Assembly: GCA_019044685.2 (NCBI GenBank)
Contig: JAGTXX020000002.1
Coordinates: 434,001 to 498,000 of the forward strand
Source of the DNA: Nannochloris sp. 'desiccata'
Taxonomy: Eukaryota > Chlorophyta > Trebouxiophyceae > Chlorellales > Chlorellaceae
Direction of reading: 5' to 3'
Length of the DNA stretch: 64,000 nucleotides
Under the pieces are notes generated by a model. It searched no databases, had not been told where the DNA came from, and worked only from the letters and a program-made list of their open reading frames with translations. The position numbers were made by a program, and so were the translations under genes. Positions 1 through 11,274 of the stretch are shown piece after piece. Numbering within the stretch: position 1 is the first letter of the stretch; each line of letters opens with the position of its first letter.

Positions 1-221
1 ATTACGATTTCCAATACTAAAATTTAAATCAGGTACTCAAATATCTAACGCTCATGTTTTTCTCCATTTTTGTTTCGAGAAATGATATACCAACTTGAAG
101 TTTGCGTTTGTCTGTTTATGCCACGCGTGGCCACGGCTCATTAATCCTTCTTGTACCGACGCATAGTTTGCGCTCGACCCTGTAAGGAATTTGCCAAGCA
201 ACAAATAGAGTAGAGATACAT

Positions 222-620
222 TTAATAGCATTCCTCCATGTCTCTAACCTTGACTCCTTGCAAATGAGAGAATGCGCCCTCAAACAAACCGCTCCCACTA
301 GCTTCCCTTTCCAAAGGCAACTGAGCAATATGGGAACGGTCTACAAGTCTTGGACTTGAGTCCATATGTGTTAAATAGTCACTGTATTCTACCTCCAAGG
401 TTGCCCAGGGCAATGGCCATTCAACCCGGGTAGTAATATTACTATTGGACAGGGCACTGACAGCGGGGTGGTGTGGTACAAGCGTAGGAAAACTCGGCTT
501 CTGTGGTCGAGCAAGGCCTGCACCACCTTCGCAATGGTTGAGCATGTCTTCGATAGACTCAAGCAATATTAAAAACCCGGTAAAGGTTATTGGAATGGCC
601 AGAGCAAGCTGCCAATTCAT
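222..620 (-). CDS. hypothetical small protein with one N-terminal membrane segment
   Basis: I do not recognise this 133-residue protein. From the Met at 620 it begins MNWQLALAIPITFTGFLIL, a clear hydrophobic segment at about residues 3-21, followed by an acidic stretch, a Pro-rich region and a hydrophilic tail. The open frame continues 22 codons upstream to another Met at 686, but the inner Met places the membrane segment right at the N-terminus, as in the other small anchored proteins of this window. There is no strong coiled coil, so membership of that group is only suggested. It lies tail to tail with nothing on the left and about 300 bases from the 3' end of the aminotransferase gene. It could be a chance frame; the coherent membrane segment is the main argument for it. 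Confidence 0.4.
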   Translation of the reverse strand: MNWQLALAIPITFTGFLILLESIEDMLNHCEGGAGLARPQKPSFPTLVPHHPAVSALSNSNITTRVEWPLPWATLEVEYSDYLTHMDSSPRLVDRSHIAQLPLEREASGSGLFEGAFSHLQGVKVRDMEECY

Positions 621-919
621 TTTTACCGATGCGTGCCTGGCTTGCCAAAAACACGAAATAAGGTTCTGTTTGCTATTGAACAGCAACCTTTCCTTGCTTG
701 TAACGCGGTGCTCTAGAGTTAAAAAGTATATTTAATAATAAGATAGCATTGAATTAGCGCTAGAGGTAGTTTACGTATGTGTTTCTAAAGCGTCTATTGC
801 TCTCCCCATAGCATAGCATGCACAGCACGACGCCCAAAATTTTCTTTTCAAAACAAGAAACCTTTTATTTTTCAAAACAGGTACTCCTAGAGATATTACA
901 TTCTTCCAATGGTTTCCAT

Positions 920-2539
920 TCAAAGCTCAGAGATGGAGTGATCCATGACTTCCAACAGAAAATCCGCGTCTTCCTTTGTAAAACACATAGGAGGCTTAAT
1001 TCTAAAAACGTTCCCATTCAATCCGCCTTTGCCCAGCAACAATCCCAAGTCTTTGGCTTTCTCAAATATTTCTACCGTCTCTTTCTTTGCAGGTTCTTTT
1101 GTCTGTCTATCTTTAACCATTTCAACTCCAATCATAAGCCCTTTTCCACGCACATCTCCAATTATATCATGTTTTTTTTGAAGATTTTTCAACCCCGTCA
1201 TTAAATATTCACCCACTACCGCACTATTGCTTTGCAACTTTTCATCATCAATGGCCTTTAAAACAGCCCTCCCACCAGCAGAACATACAGGATTGCCACC
1301 AAAGGTATTAAAATGTAATCTTTGCGCTAATGTTGCTGCGATCTCGGGGGTTGTTACTACCGCGCCCATTGGCAGCCCGTTTCCAATCCCCTTTGCCAAA
1401 GTGACGATGTCCGGGACTACCCCTTGAGTCTCAAAACCCCAATAATGGGAGCCTGTTCTCCCAAAACCCGTCTGTACTTCATCAGCAATACACACCCCAC
1501 CTGCTTCTCTCGTGATCTCGTACACTTTTGGTAAATATCCGTCAGCTAGCGGTACCGCCCCGCCAACACCTTGAATGGTTTCCGAAATGAAAGCCGCGAC
1601 TTTGCCAGGTGTACATGATAGTATTACATCTTGTACATCTTCTGCATATGCAGATCCATCATTCCCGAATCGACCCCGGTACGGATCTGGATTAAGCACG
1701 TGCCGTACACCAAAACCTTGTGGCACGGGATATTTCCACGTGTGCAACCCTAGAGTACCCATAGTGGCGTCACTGAGACCGTGATAGGCATTCCTCAGAG
1801 CGAGAATGTCGTAATTTCCGGTGTAGAGTCTCGCCAACAGAAGAGCCATATCGTTTGCTTCGGAACCAGAATTGACAAAATAAGCAACTTTTAAGTTGCC
1901 CGGCATACGATCAGTGAGCTCTTTTGCATACAGAGCGATTTGGTCGTTGAGGTAGATAGTAGTGGTGTGTTGAAGGCGGGCGGATTGGGCGGTGATAGCA
2001 GCAGTGACGGCAGGGTGGGCGTGGCCGCATGAGACCGTGACAATGCCGGCAAAGGCATCAAGATAACGTCGGCCATGTTCGTCGAATAAATATTGCATAT
2101 GGCCGTCGGTGATCATGACGGGGTTTTTGTAGTAATGGAAGATAGCTGTATCAAGGGAAATGGGGGAGGGGAGGAGGGGTACGCAAGTAAATTAAGTAAA
2201 TAAAAGGATTGAGGCGGGAGCAGCGAGGGATGTGGGGAATGGAGTGTGAACGAGGAGTAAAGTTTTTGAGCTGTATTAGAATGCATTCCGATACTGCTCA
2301 ACTAATACTGTGATTTATTTTGCATCGAATACTAGCAATTCACCTGGGTTAAGGTATTGTTTGCGCAGAGCAAGGATTTCATCTTTGTCAGGGCCAGTAT
2401 ACTTTGGGGGGATAAAATCGCAAGGAGGGAGTTGGGGAGCATTGGCGCTGCTACTAGGAGATGCTTGAGAAGCAAATTCTCGAAGGGAAGCAGCAGCACC
2501 TGGCAGGCAAAAGGCCAGGGCTTTTGATCGTAAAGCCAT
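920..2539 (-). CDS. AGT2: alanine-glyoxylate aminotransferase 2-like, class III PLP enzyme
   Basis: Two exons: 2539-2344 and 2145-920, joined over a 198-base GT-AG intron (2343-2146), giving 473 residues. The splice rebuilds the family block [16 protein letters not shown], which supports the junction strongly. Exon 1 starts [19 protein letters not shown], an Arg/Ala/Ser-rich N-terminus like a mitochondrial presequence, and contains the PPKYTGP motif typical of AGT2. Exon 2 carries the class III core, including [16 protein letters not shown] and the PLP-binding lysine in TLAKGIGNG near residue 314. AGT2 enzymes transfer the amino group of alanine to glyoxylate, in plants linked to photorespiratory or stress metabolism in mitochondria. 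Length is normal for the family. The 2146-2343 intron includes an in-frame stop just after the donor, so the unspliced message would be truncated. Confidence 0.93.
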
Positions 2540-3159
2540 TTAATGTGATCTGACCTTGCCGTGGCTTACCAAGGCCTTGTATGCTGAGGATAAACTATTA
2601 TTAGCTTCAGCAAAATACCGAGAAATTATTTTTGAGGACAAAAGTAAGCTAACAGAAGCCCTCCTATTTTATTCTGTGCCACATCATCTCCTCTTCAAGA
2701 CAAGTTGTCGCCCAGCAGAAGTCTTCTCGCCCTAGCAGCTCTTGATTTTCAGAAAGAATTTACATATATTTTAGAATACACATAAGAGGCATACAGTTCA
2801 AGAAAATCCTCAGGAAATTGCAGGCATATAAAACCATGAATCATGTATATTTTCATTTTTGGAAAACGGTGGCAGCGGGGGACCAGGAAAGCAGTTTCCC
2901 TACTTTTCCCTTGCTGCTTTTTTTTCAAATAAAGGCAACATTTGCAACAAAAATATGAAAAAGTATACCAAAAAGAAGATTAAATGGTAGATAGAAAATA
3001 TGATACACTTAGCTAGAGTCCTTGATTGATTAAAATAAAAAATAAAGAGAAGGGAAAAATATTGCAAAAGAGAGGAGACCCCAACACAAAAACGATCTCA
3101 GTAAACCTTTCTTTTCAAAAGAATAAAAATTCTTCTGCTTCTTCTTCTTTTCTTCTTCT
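2540..3159. other. intergenic: aminotransferase promoter side and ERF gene 3' side
   Basis: About 620 bases, AT-rich. No open frame with convincing content. The right part, next to the ERF stop codon, has T-rich and A-rich runs expected of a 3' untranslated region; the left part should hold the aminotransferase promoter. No repeat stands out. Confidence 0.6.
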
Positions 3160-5604
3160 CTAATCATTTAATAGATCAGTATACCTTCTGCCAACTTTCA
3201 ACCCAGCGGCAGTCCGCGTCCCATACCTCCTCCCTGCACCCTGTTCATCAACCGCACCATGCAAAGACGCTGCATTGGTTGTTATTCCTGCTCTTCTACT
3301 TGCCGCCAGTGAAGCTCTCTCCTCACTCGCTGACGGTGAATTTGAATCTGCGACTCTCATGTGTAATAAAATTTCAGCAATCTCTTCATCCATAGCACCC
3401 ACCATCATCTCATCTTCTTCTTCACCACCACCGCCGCCCATGCTATCTGAGTTATTAGATTCCAATATAGTACCAGTACCAGTCGTATTAAGACCGGAGA
3501 CATCTCCTGCTCCCGTTCCCATTCCACCACTGCCAGTGGTTGTGGTAGCCATCCTAGAACCTCGTCCTAAAGGCGACGTTCCCACCCCCACCCGTCCTCC
3601 GAAATCAGAACACGTTGCAGGCGCTGATCCTATCGGACCCATAGAATGGCCATGGCCATAGGAAAGAGCAGCCTCAGCAGCAGCACCAAGAGCCATAACT
3701 GCAGCGAAGCTTCTATTGGAAGAATTTGGGGCAGAGGTGCCTTCTAAACCATCACCATCACCACCAATCAAACTATTATGATAATCCTTATTACGATAAA
3801 TTTGACCATTGCCCCCATTATGACCGCTACTTGCGTTTCCATTCCCAGGTCCGCCATCAGTTTCAGGCAATACAGGTTCCCCATACATCCGTACCATGTC
3901 CTCCGTTTCCACGTCATTAAAATTCGTAACTGCTGCTGCGCCACGGATCCGTCGAGCAGCTGCGTCATAGGCTAATGCAGCTTCCTCGGCGCTGTCGAAA
4001 GTGCCGAGCCATAATCGAGCGCCACGTGTTGGGTCCCGTATCTCAGCTGCCCATTTACCCCAGGGGCGTTGCCGTACACCTCTATATTTAGCGCTCCCAC
4101 TGGTAGAAGCACGGGCGGACCCCGGGGGTGACGGGCCAGCAAGACCACTAAAACCACTCCCCCCAGCTCCACTGGCTTTGCCTGGGGTACCGGCTCGTTT
4201 TGAAACACCTCCTGAAGCGGGTTTATGGATCATCCTATCAACCGAAGGACTGGTACCCATATGGGGTATTGAGGAAGAAAGTCCAGGAGAAGAACGTTGT
4301 AAAATAGAAGGGGCTGAGGGGCCTAGATAGCTTAATGGAGGGCTAACACCATACGACCCAGCAGCAGATCCTGCCGCACCAGCAGCCACACTTATTGCAC
4401 CGCTGCCTGCGCTGCCAATAGGGATTCCCCCACCTCCTCCTCCTCCTGAAGCTCCACCGCCGCCACCAGTGAGCGGTGCTTGTGGAGGGATCCCATGGAA
4501 GCCACCTAGACGCAATGGAGGTGGTGGTGGTAGCCCACTATGAGTATTTATTAAGCCTCCACCTGGGCTCGTACCAAGAATTGGAGTACCTGAGCCGCTA
4601 CTTCCACCACCGGCACCGCCTGCTGCAGCAGCAGCCAATCGTGCTCGATGCTGCTGAATTAGGTATTGTTGTGCAGCGATTGCACTTGCAGTAGTAGGTA
4701 AAGGGCCTGAACCGCCTTGTCCTGGTGCAGACGTACCTCCAAAGGAGCCTGGGCCAGCGGGAGATGCAGTGGACGCTGGACTGCTGCCTGCAGTAGTAGT
4801 ACCTGGGAAAGGAGGGCGTACATGGAAGCCCATAGGAGGGCTCGGTCCACGTGGCGGGCATGGCGGACCACGTGGAGGCATACCCATCTGTTGAAACTGT
4901 TGTTGTTGTTGATGAAGCCCCGGGCGTGGCGGTGGGATACCTATTGGCTGTGCTCCTCCTGCTGCTCCAGATTGTGGCCAGCCTGGTCCTGCAGGAGCCG
5001 AGTTAGGTAGCCCATACTGTGGGATACCTGGATATCCCGGCATTGGAGGTCGTCCTGGGATGGAGAGAGGCATCGAAGGAGGACGTTGCTGTTGTTGAAA
5101 TTGTTGCGAGAACGAAGGCAACAATCTTGATTGTCCACCGGCACCTCCCTTTTGCTGCGATTGTAGGTGCTGCTGTTGTAAGTGGGGATGTAGATTGTTA
5201 CCACTACTATTACCAGGAGGAGGGGTATTTGTAGCTCCAGTTTGTGCCATCCGTGCCTGCTGCTGCTGCTGTTGTTGTTGTTGATGATGTTGTAAGGCTG
5301 CCGCCATCTCTGAAAAATTAATATTGCCAGTTTGAGGGAAACCCGCTGCTGGTGCTGCTGGAGGGAATCCTTGCGGGTGTGTTGTAACGCCGCCATAAGG
5401 TTTGATATCGTGTTGTGCTGTTGGAGCTAGAGTTGCTCCTGCTACTGCAGCAGGCATTGGGGTAGCAGCAAGATCACCACTAATTCCAAGATCTAAAGAT
5501 GGCTCTGAAGGTAACGTGCTTGCGTGCTGTGTAGATCCGCCTAAAGGTATGCTAAGGGTAGTATTGTCGGCACCATCGACCACCATTTGATTAGCTTCCG
5601 ACAT
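3160..5604 (-). CDS. ERF-type AP2-domain transcription factor, Gln- and Gly-rich
   Basis: One uninterrupted exon of about 814 residues from the Met at 5604 ([11 protein letters not shown]). The frame is open to another Met at 5703, but that extension is hydrophobic and looks like leader translated by chance. A single AP2 domain lies at about 3915-4095 (near residues 504-562), with the diagnostic [19 protein letters not shown] and [17 protein letters not shown] blocks. Ala at domain position 14 and Asp at 19 match the ERF rather than the DREB subgroup. The N-terminal half is a Gln/Pro/Gly-rich low-complexity region with long Gln runs, plausibly an activation region; the C-terminal third is Gly/Ser-rich with an acidic patch. 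It should bind GCC-box-like DNA in the nucleus. The protein is very long for one AP2 domain, which is common in algae. Target genes cannot be inferred. Confidence 0.9.
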   Translation of the reverse strand: MSEANQMVVDGADNTTLSIPLGGSTQHASTLPSEPSLDLGISGDLAATPMPAAVAGATLAPTAQHDIKPYGGVTTHPQGFPPAAPAAGFPQTGNINFSEMAAALQHHQQQQQQQQQARMAQTGATNTPPPGNSSGNNLHPHLQQQHLQSQQKGGAGGQSRLLPSFSQQFQQQQRPPSMPLSIPGRPPMPGYPGIPQYGLPNSAPAGPGWPQSGAAGGAQPIGIPPPRPGLHQQQQQFQQMGMPPRGPPCPPRGPSPPMGFHVRPPFPGTTTAGSSPASTASPAGPGSFGGTSAPGQGGSGPLPTTASAIAAQQYLIQQHRARLAAAAAGGAGGGSSGSGTPILGTSPGGGLINTHSGLPPPPPLRLGGFHGIPPQAPLTGGGGGASGGGGGGGIPIGSAGSGAISVAAGAAGSAAGSYGVSPPLSYLGPSAPSILQRSSPGLSSSIPHMGTSPSVDRMIHKPASGGVSKRAGTPGKASGAGGSGFSGLAGPSPPGSARASTSGSAKYRGVRQRPWGKWAAEIRDPTRGARLWLGTFDSAEEAALAYDAAARRIRGAAAVTNFNDVETEDMVRMYGEPVLPETDGGPGNGNASSGHNGGNGQIYRNKDYHNSLIGGDGDGLEGTSAPNSSNRSFAAVMALGAAAEAALSYGHGHSMGPIGSAPATCSDFGGRVGVGTSPLGRGSRMATTTTGSGGMGTGAGDVSGLNTTGTGTILESNNSDSMGGGGGEEEDEMMVGAMDEEIAEILLHMRVADSNSPSASEERASLAASRRAGITTNAASLHGAVDEQGAGRRYGTRTAAGLKVGRRYTDLLND

Positions 5605-6525
5605 AGAAGGTTGGTTGTTTTCTGTAAAAAGGAGAGGCAAAAGAACCGGCAAAAAGAGAGAATGAGTGGTCGAAATGAAATTTGAAGAAGGAAAATAGCC
5701 CAATCATGTGGAAGATGAAGTCTATAGTAGATATCGTAGAACAGGAGCGAAAGATAAAATCCAAAAAACAATCAGTAGCTTATCAAGGCCGTCACAAAAT
5801 CTGCTGTCGGGAAAAGTGTAATCAAAAGAATTGAACTGCGCGAAAAAATCTCCGCATCTTCTACAGTTTTTTGGCTTATAACAAGCTCATTCAATGCAAA
5901 AGCGAGGAGATCGGTCACAATGGATCATCTCGCAAACTTTCAAAAAGTTCAAAAGTTCGTAAATCGCTATCCTCCCTCAGATCACGCAATGCCCCAATAA
6001 AAGCTAAAGAAAAGCCCCACCGAAACAAAGAACCTATTTTTGATTCCAATTGATCGACATCAAATTAAATTAAAACAACCCAACTCGAGTCAACTACCAA
6101 ATCGCTGAACCTAATTACCTAATTTCGTCCTCAATATAGCATATGACGTCGGTATTTCTTCGAATTACTCTCGTGCAGTTCTAAGGTAGTTACCGTAGGA
6201 ATCTGGGCTACTCTAATGCTACGAGAAGCAAACAAAGGTCGCTCTGGCGGCCAACTCTCTGAGATCACCAATTTATCACGCAAAACACTCTCGTTCTGCA
6301 CAAAGCTAGAATCAAGGCTTTCAATATCATGCATACATAATGAATTATGGGCCAATCTCCTAGCTTGTCGAAAATAAAGAGACGCAGCAGCCCATTAAGA
6401 AAGATCCTCTCGGAACCTGCACCTGCTCTCATCAGCTCATCAGCCCCGAGTCCTCATTGAGCTGCTCACCAAACAAATTTCATTTTTTTATAATTCTACT
6501 TTCATAGCTCAATTACATAGATACA
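5605..6525. other. intergenic between ERF gene and FAD oxidoreductase gene
   Basis: About 920 bases, containing the ERF gene's 5' leader and promoter and the 3' region of the oxidoreductase. Only short frames occur (5871-6053 plus, 6131-6355 minus), with no recognisable protein features. I see no RNA gene or repeat. Confidence 0.5.
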
Positions 6526-8352
6526 TCACAGTTTACTATTGCTGTTACTGCCCAGCCAACTCGCCACAGCATCCGCGGCGTTCTGCCCACTCAGCCAGGC
6601 CGCTTCAATCGGGGAAACCAACGGCGTTTTTCCACCCACTCCACAACCACTGCCTCCACAAAAGTCTCCACAGGCCGCAAACAACGCAGTCTCGCTGCCT
6701 AGATAGTCCACCTCTAACGGATTCTCTACAAACCCTCGGCCCCACCGTTGAGCATGATAATACACAACCTGTGATCTTAACTCCATCTTGCTTTCTTTAA
6801 TCTCATTCCCCGCAGCGGCTGCAGCCTTCTCTAGTGTTTCTATAAACTCATCTAGAAGCTCTTTTGCCACTGCATCTCGATATTCATGCGTTTGTGGGTT
6901 GTAGGTACCTTTTGTGGTATGTAATGGCCAGGATTTTAGCAACTCCCGGGCTCTCGTAGGTGTGGTAACCGCCACCCAGGTGCTGATACCTCTACCTCCA
7001 TCAGAACCGCCATCAACACCGGTGCTGTTTTCACTCACACCCACTCGACCAGGTTTTGAGCTATTTCTTGCTATCCATTGAAATCCACTTGGAACGGTAC
7101 TTTCACTAGAAACCACACTAGCTCCGTCAAAGGGAATGATCCCTTCGATCGTTGAAACAATGCCGCTTTTTCCTTCTTTCTTCTTTTTTTCAAGGGTAGT
7201 GTTTGCGTTGTTCGTATCAAAAGCAACGAGTAGAGAAAACACAGGTTGATGGTTAATTTTCTGAATTTGCTCTACAGTATGCTCTACCTCCTCATTTATA
7301 TCATCCCCCGTTCCCACAAGCCCACGAGCATACCCCGCGCTATCCGGGAGCATAACCAACGCATCAGCTACAACAACTGCATTGAATTTTCCAAAGGGAG
7401 CTGGAGTGGTTGCTGAAGCGGAGCGTGGCACACCTTCTACCGTCCACAATTTCTCAGTTTTGTTATAAAATAAGCCAGTTACCTTGTGGCCAATTTTTAC
7501 TTTTGAGTCGGTTGGGTGGACTTTAAGAATAGCGGGAGCTGGAATAGCAGGGGGTGTAGTGGTAGCTGCATGTGTAGTTTTGCTGCCACCACTATCAACA
7601 CTATTCATGGTGATGTTCTTAGTCGTAGCCGTCGTCGGAGTTTTTATAGTGGCTGCAAGGTGCTGTGTTATGGCGCCTTGATTAGGAACCCCGACATATA
7701 CAGTACCAGTACGGGATAGTATTCCGCAAAATCCATCAATAATACCAGTATGGTTAACATTACGACTTGGATCGCTAAAATGTGGGGTGAATTTGAGGGT
7801 TCTAGAGTCTAGATACCCAAAACGACCTTGCCACGGGGCGGCAACCCCCGCCTTGACCCACTCTGTCACCTCCATCTCAAATTCGCTTCCAGGCCGAGGA
7901 GCAATAAATTGCGCTCCGTGGTCAAACGCAAGTTCTTCTTTTGAGTCTTCTGTGAGAATACGTGAGCAGGCACGGCCGCCAGGCACGCGTGTGCCCATGT
8001 CAAAGACCGTGGTGGGGATTTCTAATTTTTTTAATTTTGAGGCGGCAGAAAGACCGGCGATACCACCACCGATGACAGCTACGTGGGGTACCACTGGTGG
8101 TGATAATGCCGGAGAAGAAGGTCGTTCATTCTGTCTGCTGGAAACCGAAGAAGCAAAGGCACCCATAGTCAGCAGAGAACGCATCGGCAAGGTGCAGTGA
8201 GTGGCGGTGGTGGTGGCGGGCAAGGATCTGAGCCACACAGGGAAAAGAGGCAGGCCACGATGGTAAAGGGAAGTCAAGCCCCGATTGAGCATGTTCCTGA
8301 TAATTGCATGGGTAGTCTGTGGAGCAAATACAAGTAAAAATAAAAGGTCCAA
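6526..8352 (-). CDS. FAD/NAD(P)-binding oxidoreductase, renalase/COG3380-like
   Basis: Single exon, up to 608 residues. A dinucleotide-binding GGGIAGLSAA motif lies near residue 95, followed by the FAD-family block DMGTRVPGGRACSR and FDHGAQFIAPR. The C-terminus has the second flavin-contact region (FAACGDFCGGSGCGVGG ... PIEAAWLSGQNAADAV). This layout is that of the NAD/FAD-dependent amine-oxidase-like family found in plants and cyanobacteria, whose substrates are mostly unknown. The N-terminal 90 residues are Arg/Ser/Thr-rich and may be an organelle-targeting peptide; the start could be 8352 or the in-frame Met at 8292. Thr/Ser/Ala-rich inserts near residues 230-270 lengthen it compared with relatives. 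It forms a divergent pair with the RRM gene at 8692. Confidence 0.82.
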   Translation of the reverse strand: MDLLFLLVFAPQTTHAIIRNMLNRGLTSLYHRGLPLFPVWLRSLPATTTATHCTLPMRSLLTMGAFASSVSSRQNERPSSPALSPPVVPHVAVIGGGIAGLSAASKLKKLEIPTTVFDMGTRVPGGRACSRILTEDSKEELAFDHGAQFIAPRPGSEFEMEVTEWVKAGVAAPWQGRFGYLDSRTLKFTPHFSDPSRNVNHTGIIDGFCGILSRTGTVYVGVPNQGAITQHLAATIKTPTTATTKNITMNSVDSGGSKTTHAATTTPPAIPAPAILKVHPTDSKVKIGHKVTGLFYNKTEKLWTVEGVPRSASATTPAPFGKFNAVVVADALVMLPDSAGYARGLVGTGDDINEEVEHTVEQIQKINHQPVFSLLVAFDTNNANTTLEKKKKEGKSGIVSTIEGIIPFDGASVVSSESTVPSGFQWIARNSSKPGRVGVSENSTGVDGGSDGGRGISTWVAVTTPTRARELLKSWPLHTTKGTYNPQTHEYRDAVAKELLDEFIETLEKAAAAAGNEIKESKMELRSQVVYYHAQRWGRGFVENPLEVDYLGSETALFAACGDFCGGSGCGVGGKTPLVSPIEAAWLSGQNAADAVASWLGSNSNSKL

Positions 8353-8691
8353 TGTCTTGAAAGTGAATCTGTGAAAATTAAATTAATTCAGGAGATGATT
8401 TCGTCCAAAAAGCAGGTGATTATGGCTCTCGAGACTTTTGATGGGCAGATCGTGTATGCCTGAGTGAGTTAAAATTGCATGTCACTGAAGCATTGCGCGA
8501 TTTAAGAAAAAAAGGGCACATTTGTTTGGGACTGCAACACCAAAACACTTGAGAATGGTTTTCAGCCATGCATGCATTAAGAAATGATTCAACAAGTTGC
8601 AGTGACGTTACGAATAGTGTGAACTATTAAGGCAATAAGTACCACAATATAAAGTGCTGTGTTTCAATTTTTAATTAACAGATTTTGCATA
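8353..8691. promoter_or_regulatory. shared divergent promoter region
   Basis: The 339 bases between the start codons of the minus-strand oxidoreductase and the plus-strand RRM gene must hold both promoters. I see no clear TATA box or operator; the stretch is AT-rich with no repeat. Confidence 0.5.
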
Positions 8692-10200
8692 ATGTCTTTG
8701 TTCGCCAATATCTTCAAGGCTACAGGCAAGACTACTAGCAGCAGCCTTTTCTCAGATAAAAGCAAATTCAAAGCTCCAGATGACGCTGAAATCGTCGCCC
8801 CTATCCACAAAGTTGGCAAAACCACCAAGAGGAAAAGCGGTGGCAGCACAGTAAAAGAGCCAGCTCCTTCCAAGGCTACCAAGAAACTTAAAACAACCAA
8901 AACAGACGTTAAAATAGCAGGAAAAGGTGGTAAGAACTCAAATAATTCAGAAACAGCTCGTAAACAAGCTGAAAAGGCCAAGGGTCTAGCAAGTCCGGCT
9001 CGCCGCCTCGAAACCAACTCAGACTCAGATGAAGATTCTGATGTTAATACTAGCTCTGATATTAGTTCTGATGATGAGTATGGAGAGAAGCTTGCTGTCG
9101 GAGTAAATCCAAGCAATAACAAATCGAAAACTTCTTCTTCTGATGAGGAAGAGGAGGAGGAAGAGGCGGAGGAAGAAGAAAACAAAAAAGAACAGGTTGT
9201 TCCTGGTGGAAAGCATGATATTAACGATCCTAAAGTACTTGTACGGACAATTTTTGTCGGAAACATACCTGCCAGCGCTAAAAAGAAAGCGTTGACTTCT
9301 TTATTCCAAACATATGGCACCATTGAATCTGTCCGTCTCAGATCAGTCCCTCTAAAAAAAGATGTGATTCTGCCTCGGAAAGCGGCAGTTGCCTCGGGAG
9401 CTGTCGACCCTACCCGCGGCTCTGCACATGCATATATTATCTATACTGATAAAGAATCAGCGCAAAACGCGGTGAAAAAACAAAATATGAAAGAATGGCT
9501 TGGGCAACATTTACGAGTGGACATTGCAGCGACAGCAAGCAAAAAATCCACAACAGGGGGCGATAAAGCAGAAAAATCAGCAGACGTAAAATACGACCCT
9601 ACACGATCTGTATTTATCGGTAATTTGCATTTAGAAGCAACAGATGAGGAGTTGATTCGATTCTTTATTCACGGTGTCGGTGCCGGTGGTGAAAATGAAT
9701 TGGAAGCCGTGAGGATCGTTCGAGATGCACACACTTCCATAGGGAAAGGGATTGCCTATGCACTGTTTAAAACCCCTGCTGGGAGGAGAGCGGCGTTGGG
9801 TTTGAATGGTAGAAAATTGAGGGAAAGACCATTACGGATTACAAGTATTAAGAGTGGTGGCGGCGGTGGTGGTGGTGCTCATCGTGGTGGTGTTAGTGCT
9901 GGAGGTAGAGGAGGGGAAGGAGGGAAGTTTAAAACTGAGAGAGCAGTAGCTCCATGGCAAGGTGTCACAGCCACACAAAGTGGACGCAGCAGAGGTCCAG
10001 CAGGAGGAAAGTCGTTGACTGCCAAATTTGGCGGTAAAGGCGGTGGGGGCGGCGGTAAATCCATCACTCGTAAAGGCGGGAAGAGACCTTCAGTCATGGC
10101 GAGAAAGCAGAAGCAATTGGGACTCCCTGTGACTGCGGGGGTGAAGAATAAACATAGAGCGAGTATGGGTGGGAGTGGCAACAGTCCAGCTAGAAATTAA
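8692..10200 (+). CDS. nucleolar RRM protein, RBM34/Nop12-like
   Basis: Single exon, 502 residues from the Met at 8692 (MSLFANIFK); an in-frame Met at 8659 is less likely. The N-terminal 180 residues are Lys-rich with a long acidic tract, a typical nucleolar feature. Two RRMs follow: RRM1 from about residue 183 (TIFVGNIP) and RRM2 from about 303 (SVFIGNLHLEATDEEL). RRM1 has the inserted loop with RSVPLKKDVILPRKAA found in RBM34/Nop12, which separates this family from general RRM proteins. The C-terminus is Gly/Lys/Arg-rich. In yeast Nop12 acts in pre-25S rRNA processing, so a role in large-subunit ribosome assembly in the nucleolus is inferred. It is divergent from the FAD oxidoreductase gene. 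Confidence 0.85.
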   Translation: MSLFANIFKATGKTTSSSLFSDKSKFKAPDDAEIVAPIHKVGKTTKRKSGGSTVKEPAPSKATKKLKTTKTDVKIAGKGGKNSNNSETARKQAEKAKGLASPARRLETNSDSDEDSDVNTSSDISSDDEYGEKLAVGVNPSNNKSKTSSSDEEEEEEEAEEEENKKEQVVPGGKHDINDPKVLVRTIFVGNIPASAKKKALTSLFQTYGTIESVRLRSVPLKKDVILPRKAAVASGAVDPTRGSAHAYIIYTDKESAQNAVKKQNMKEWLGQHLRVDIAATASKKSTTGGDKAEKSADVKYDPTRSVFIGNLHLEATDEELIRFFIHGVGAGGENELEAVRIVRDAHTSIGKGIAYALFKTPAGRRAALGLNGRKLRERPLRITSIKSGGGGGGGAHRGGVSAGGRGGEGGKFKTERAVAPWQGVTATQSGRSRGPAGGKSLTAKFGGKGGGGGGKSITRKGGKRPSVMARKQKQLGLPVTAGVKNKHRASMGGSGNSPARN

Positions 10201-10436
10201 AAAAATAGAAAAAAGGTCGGAAGATTTGCTTTCAAAGGATTTTAAATTTTAAACCCTAAATTTCAATACTTCAATTTCTTTTTTTCGTCTTCAGAATACA
10301 AACAGTTTTACAGAAGTAGTATGAAAAGTGGTATAACGTAATAGTCAAAGAATCAAGTACAGAAAATAAGGATAAAAAATAAAGTAAGAAAAACTTTTTT
10401 GATTCAAGAAAAGAAAAGAGCAGTACCTCTAATTGT

Positions 10437-10988
10437 TTATTTCTTCTCCGCCCTTTCCACCTGCCCCTTTGTCGTGTTCTCATAACTAAGCCATGCATTC
10501 CAAAACAGCCCAGCAGCGTTTACGTAGAGCACTCTACCAGCTGGTGGGACGTATAAAAAATTGAAAACATTGACAATAGGCCAAAATGCCGTCCCCGTGA
10601 GCAGAGTCGGCGGCGCCGCTTTCATCACTTTTTCTTTGCACTGCGCAAGAGATAAGCCTTCTAGAAGACCCATGTACGTGAAAAACGTAGCGACGTAGAT
10701 GGGGAAGATCGTAACTTGGCCTAGTGCAGTTTTTAACGCAGCTTGTCGCAGAGTAGCGCTTTGCCCTAGAGTTCTATCTAGCCATCGGAACGAGTGATGG
10801 AAGTATGGGCCGTGGAGGGTGAGTCCAACCATACCGAATTGGGCAGTCTGTTTTAAGTTGATTGAGATATCTTGGTTGGCAGATCGAGATCTGATTGCCT
10901 GACAAATGGCGTCTCCAGCGGCCATGACAGACGCACTCGTGAGAGCTGCTTTGAATACTGGTTTCCATCCTAGAGGTAAGGCTGGCAT
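10437..10988 (-). CDS. Mpv17/PMP22 family membrane protein, copy 1
   Basis: Single exon, 183 residues. The Mpv17/PMP22 signature is clear: HGPYFHHSFRWLD, the central FFTYMGLLEGLS, and the conserved C-terminal block TAFWPIVNVFNFLYVPPAGR followed by WNAWLSYEN. Members are four-segment proteins of the inner mitochondrial or peroxisomal membrane, some reported as channels. It lies head to tail with a second copy at 11275-11847, 286 bases away on the same strand, so the pair arose by tandem duplication. The two share most C-terminal motifs but differ at the N-terminus and C-terminal tail. Which membrane it occupies cannot be told from the sequence. Confidence 0.92.
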   Translation of the reverse strand: MPALPLGWKPVFKAALTSASVMAAGDAICQAIRSRSANQDISINLKQTAQFGMVGLTLHGPYFHHSFRWLDRTLGQSATLRQAALKTALGQVTIFPIYVATFFTYMGLLEGLSLAQCKEKVMKAAPPTLLTGTAFWPIVNVFNFLYVPPAGRVLYVNAAGLFWNAWLSYENTTKGQVERAEKK

Positions 10989-11274
10989 TTCTTTATTAGT
11001 AGCGTTTGCAGGTTGGCAACTTGATTAGCGTGCGGTCTATTTAAATATAGTAGTATAGTTAATTTCTAGATCAGTAATGTGATCAACGAGGGAACGCCCT
11101 TGCGTACCACAAGCAAAATGAGTTTCTGTGACAGCGGAAGGTTTCGTTAAATAATTTAACTTTTTAAGCATAGAAAATAATTTAAAGAACATAAAGAGAA
11201 AATATTGCAGGAAAAGAGAGGCTGTGGGGAAAAGTCAAATTCAAGTTGTCATTTAACAAAATAAGTCTTTGTAT

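Noticed and set aside
5604..5703. N-terminal extension of the ERF gene with a signal-peptide look
   Set aside because: A transcription factor should not carry a secretory signal; the downstream Met at 5604 begins the plausible acidic N-terminus.
8664..9323. 219-residue minus-strand frame with hydrophobic runs
   Set aside because: Antisense of the Lys- and Glu-rich N-terminus of the RBM34-like gene; the hydrophobic look comes from reversed acidic and basic codons.
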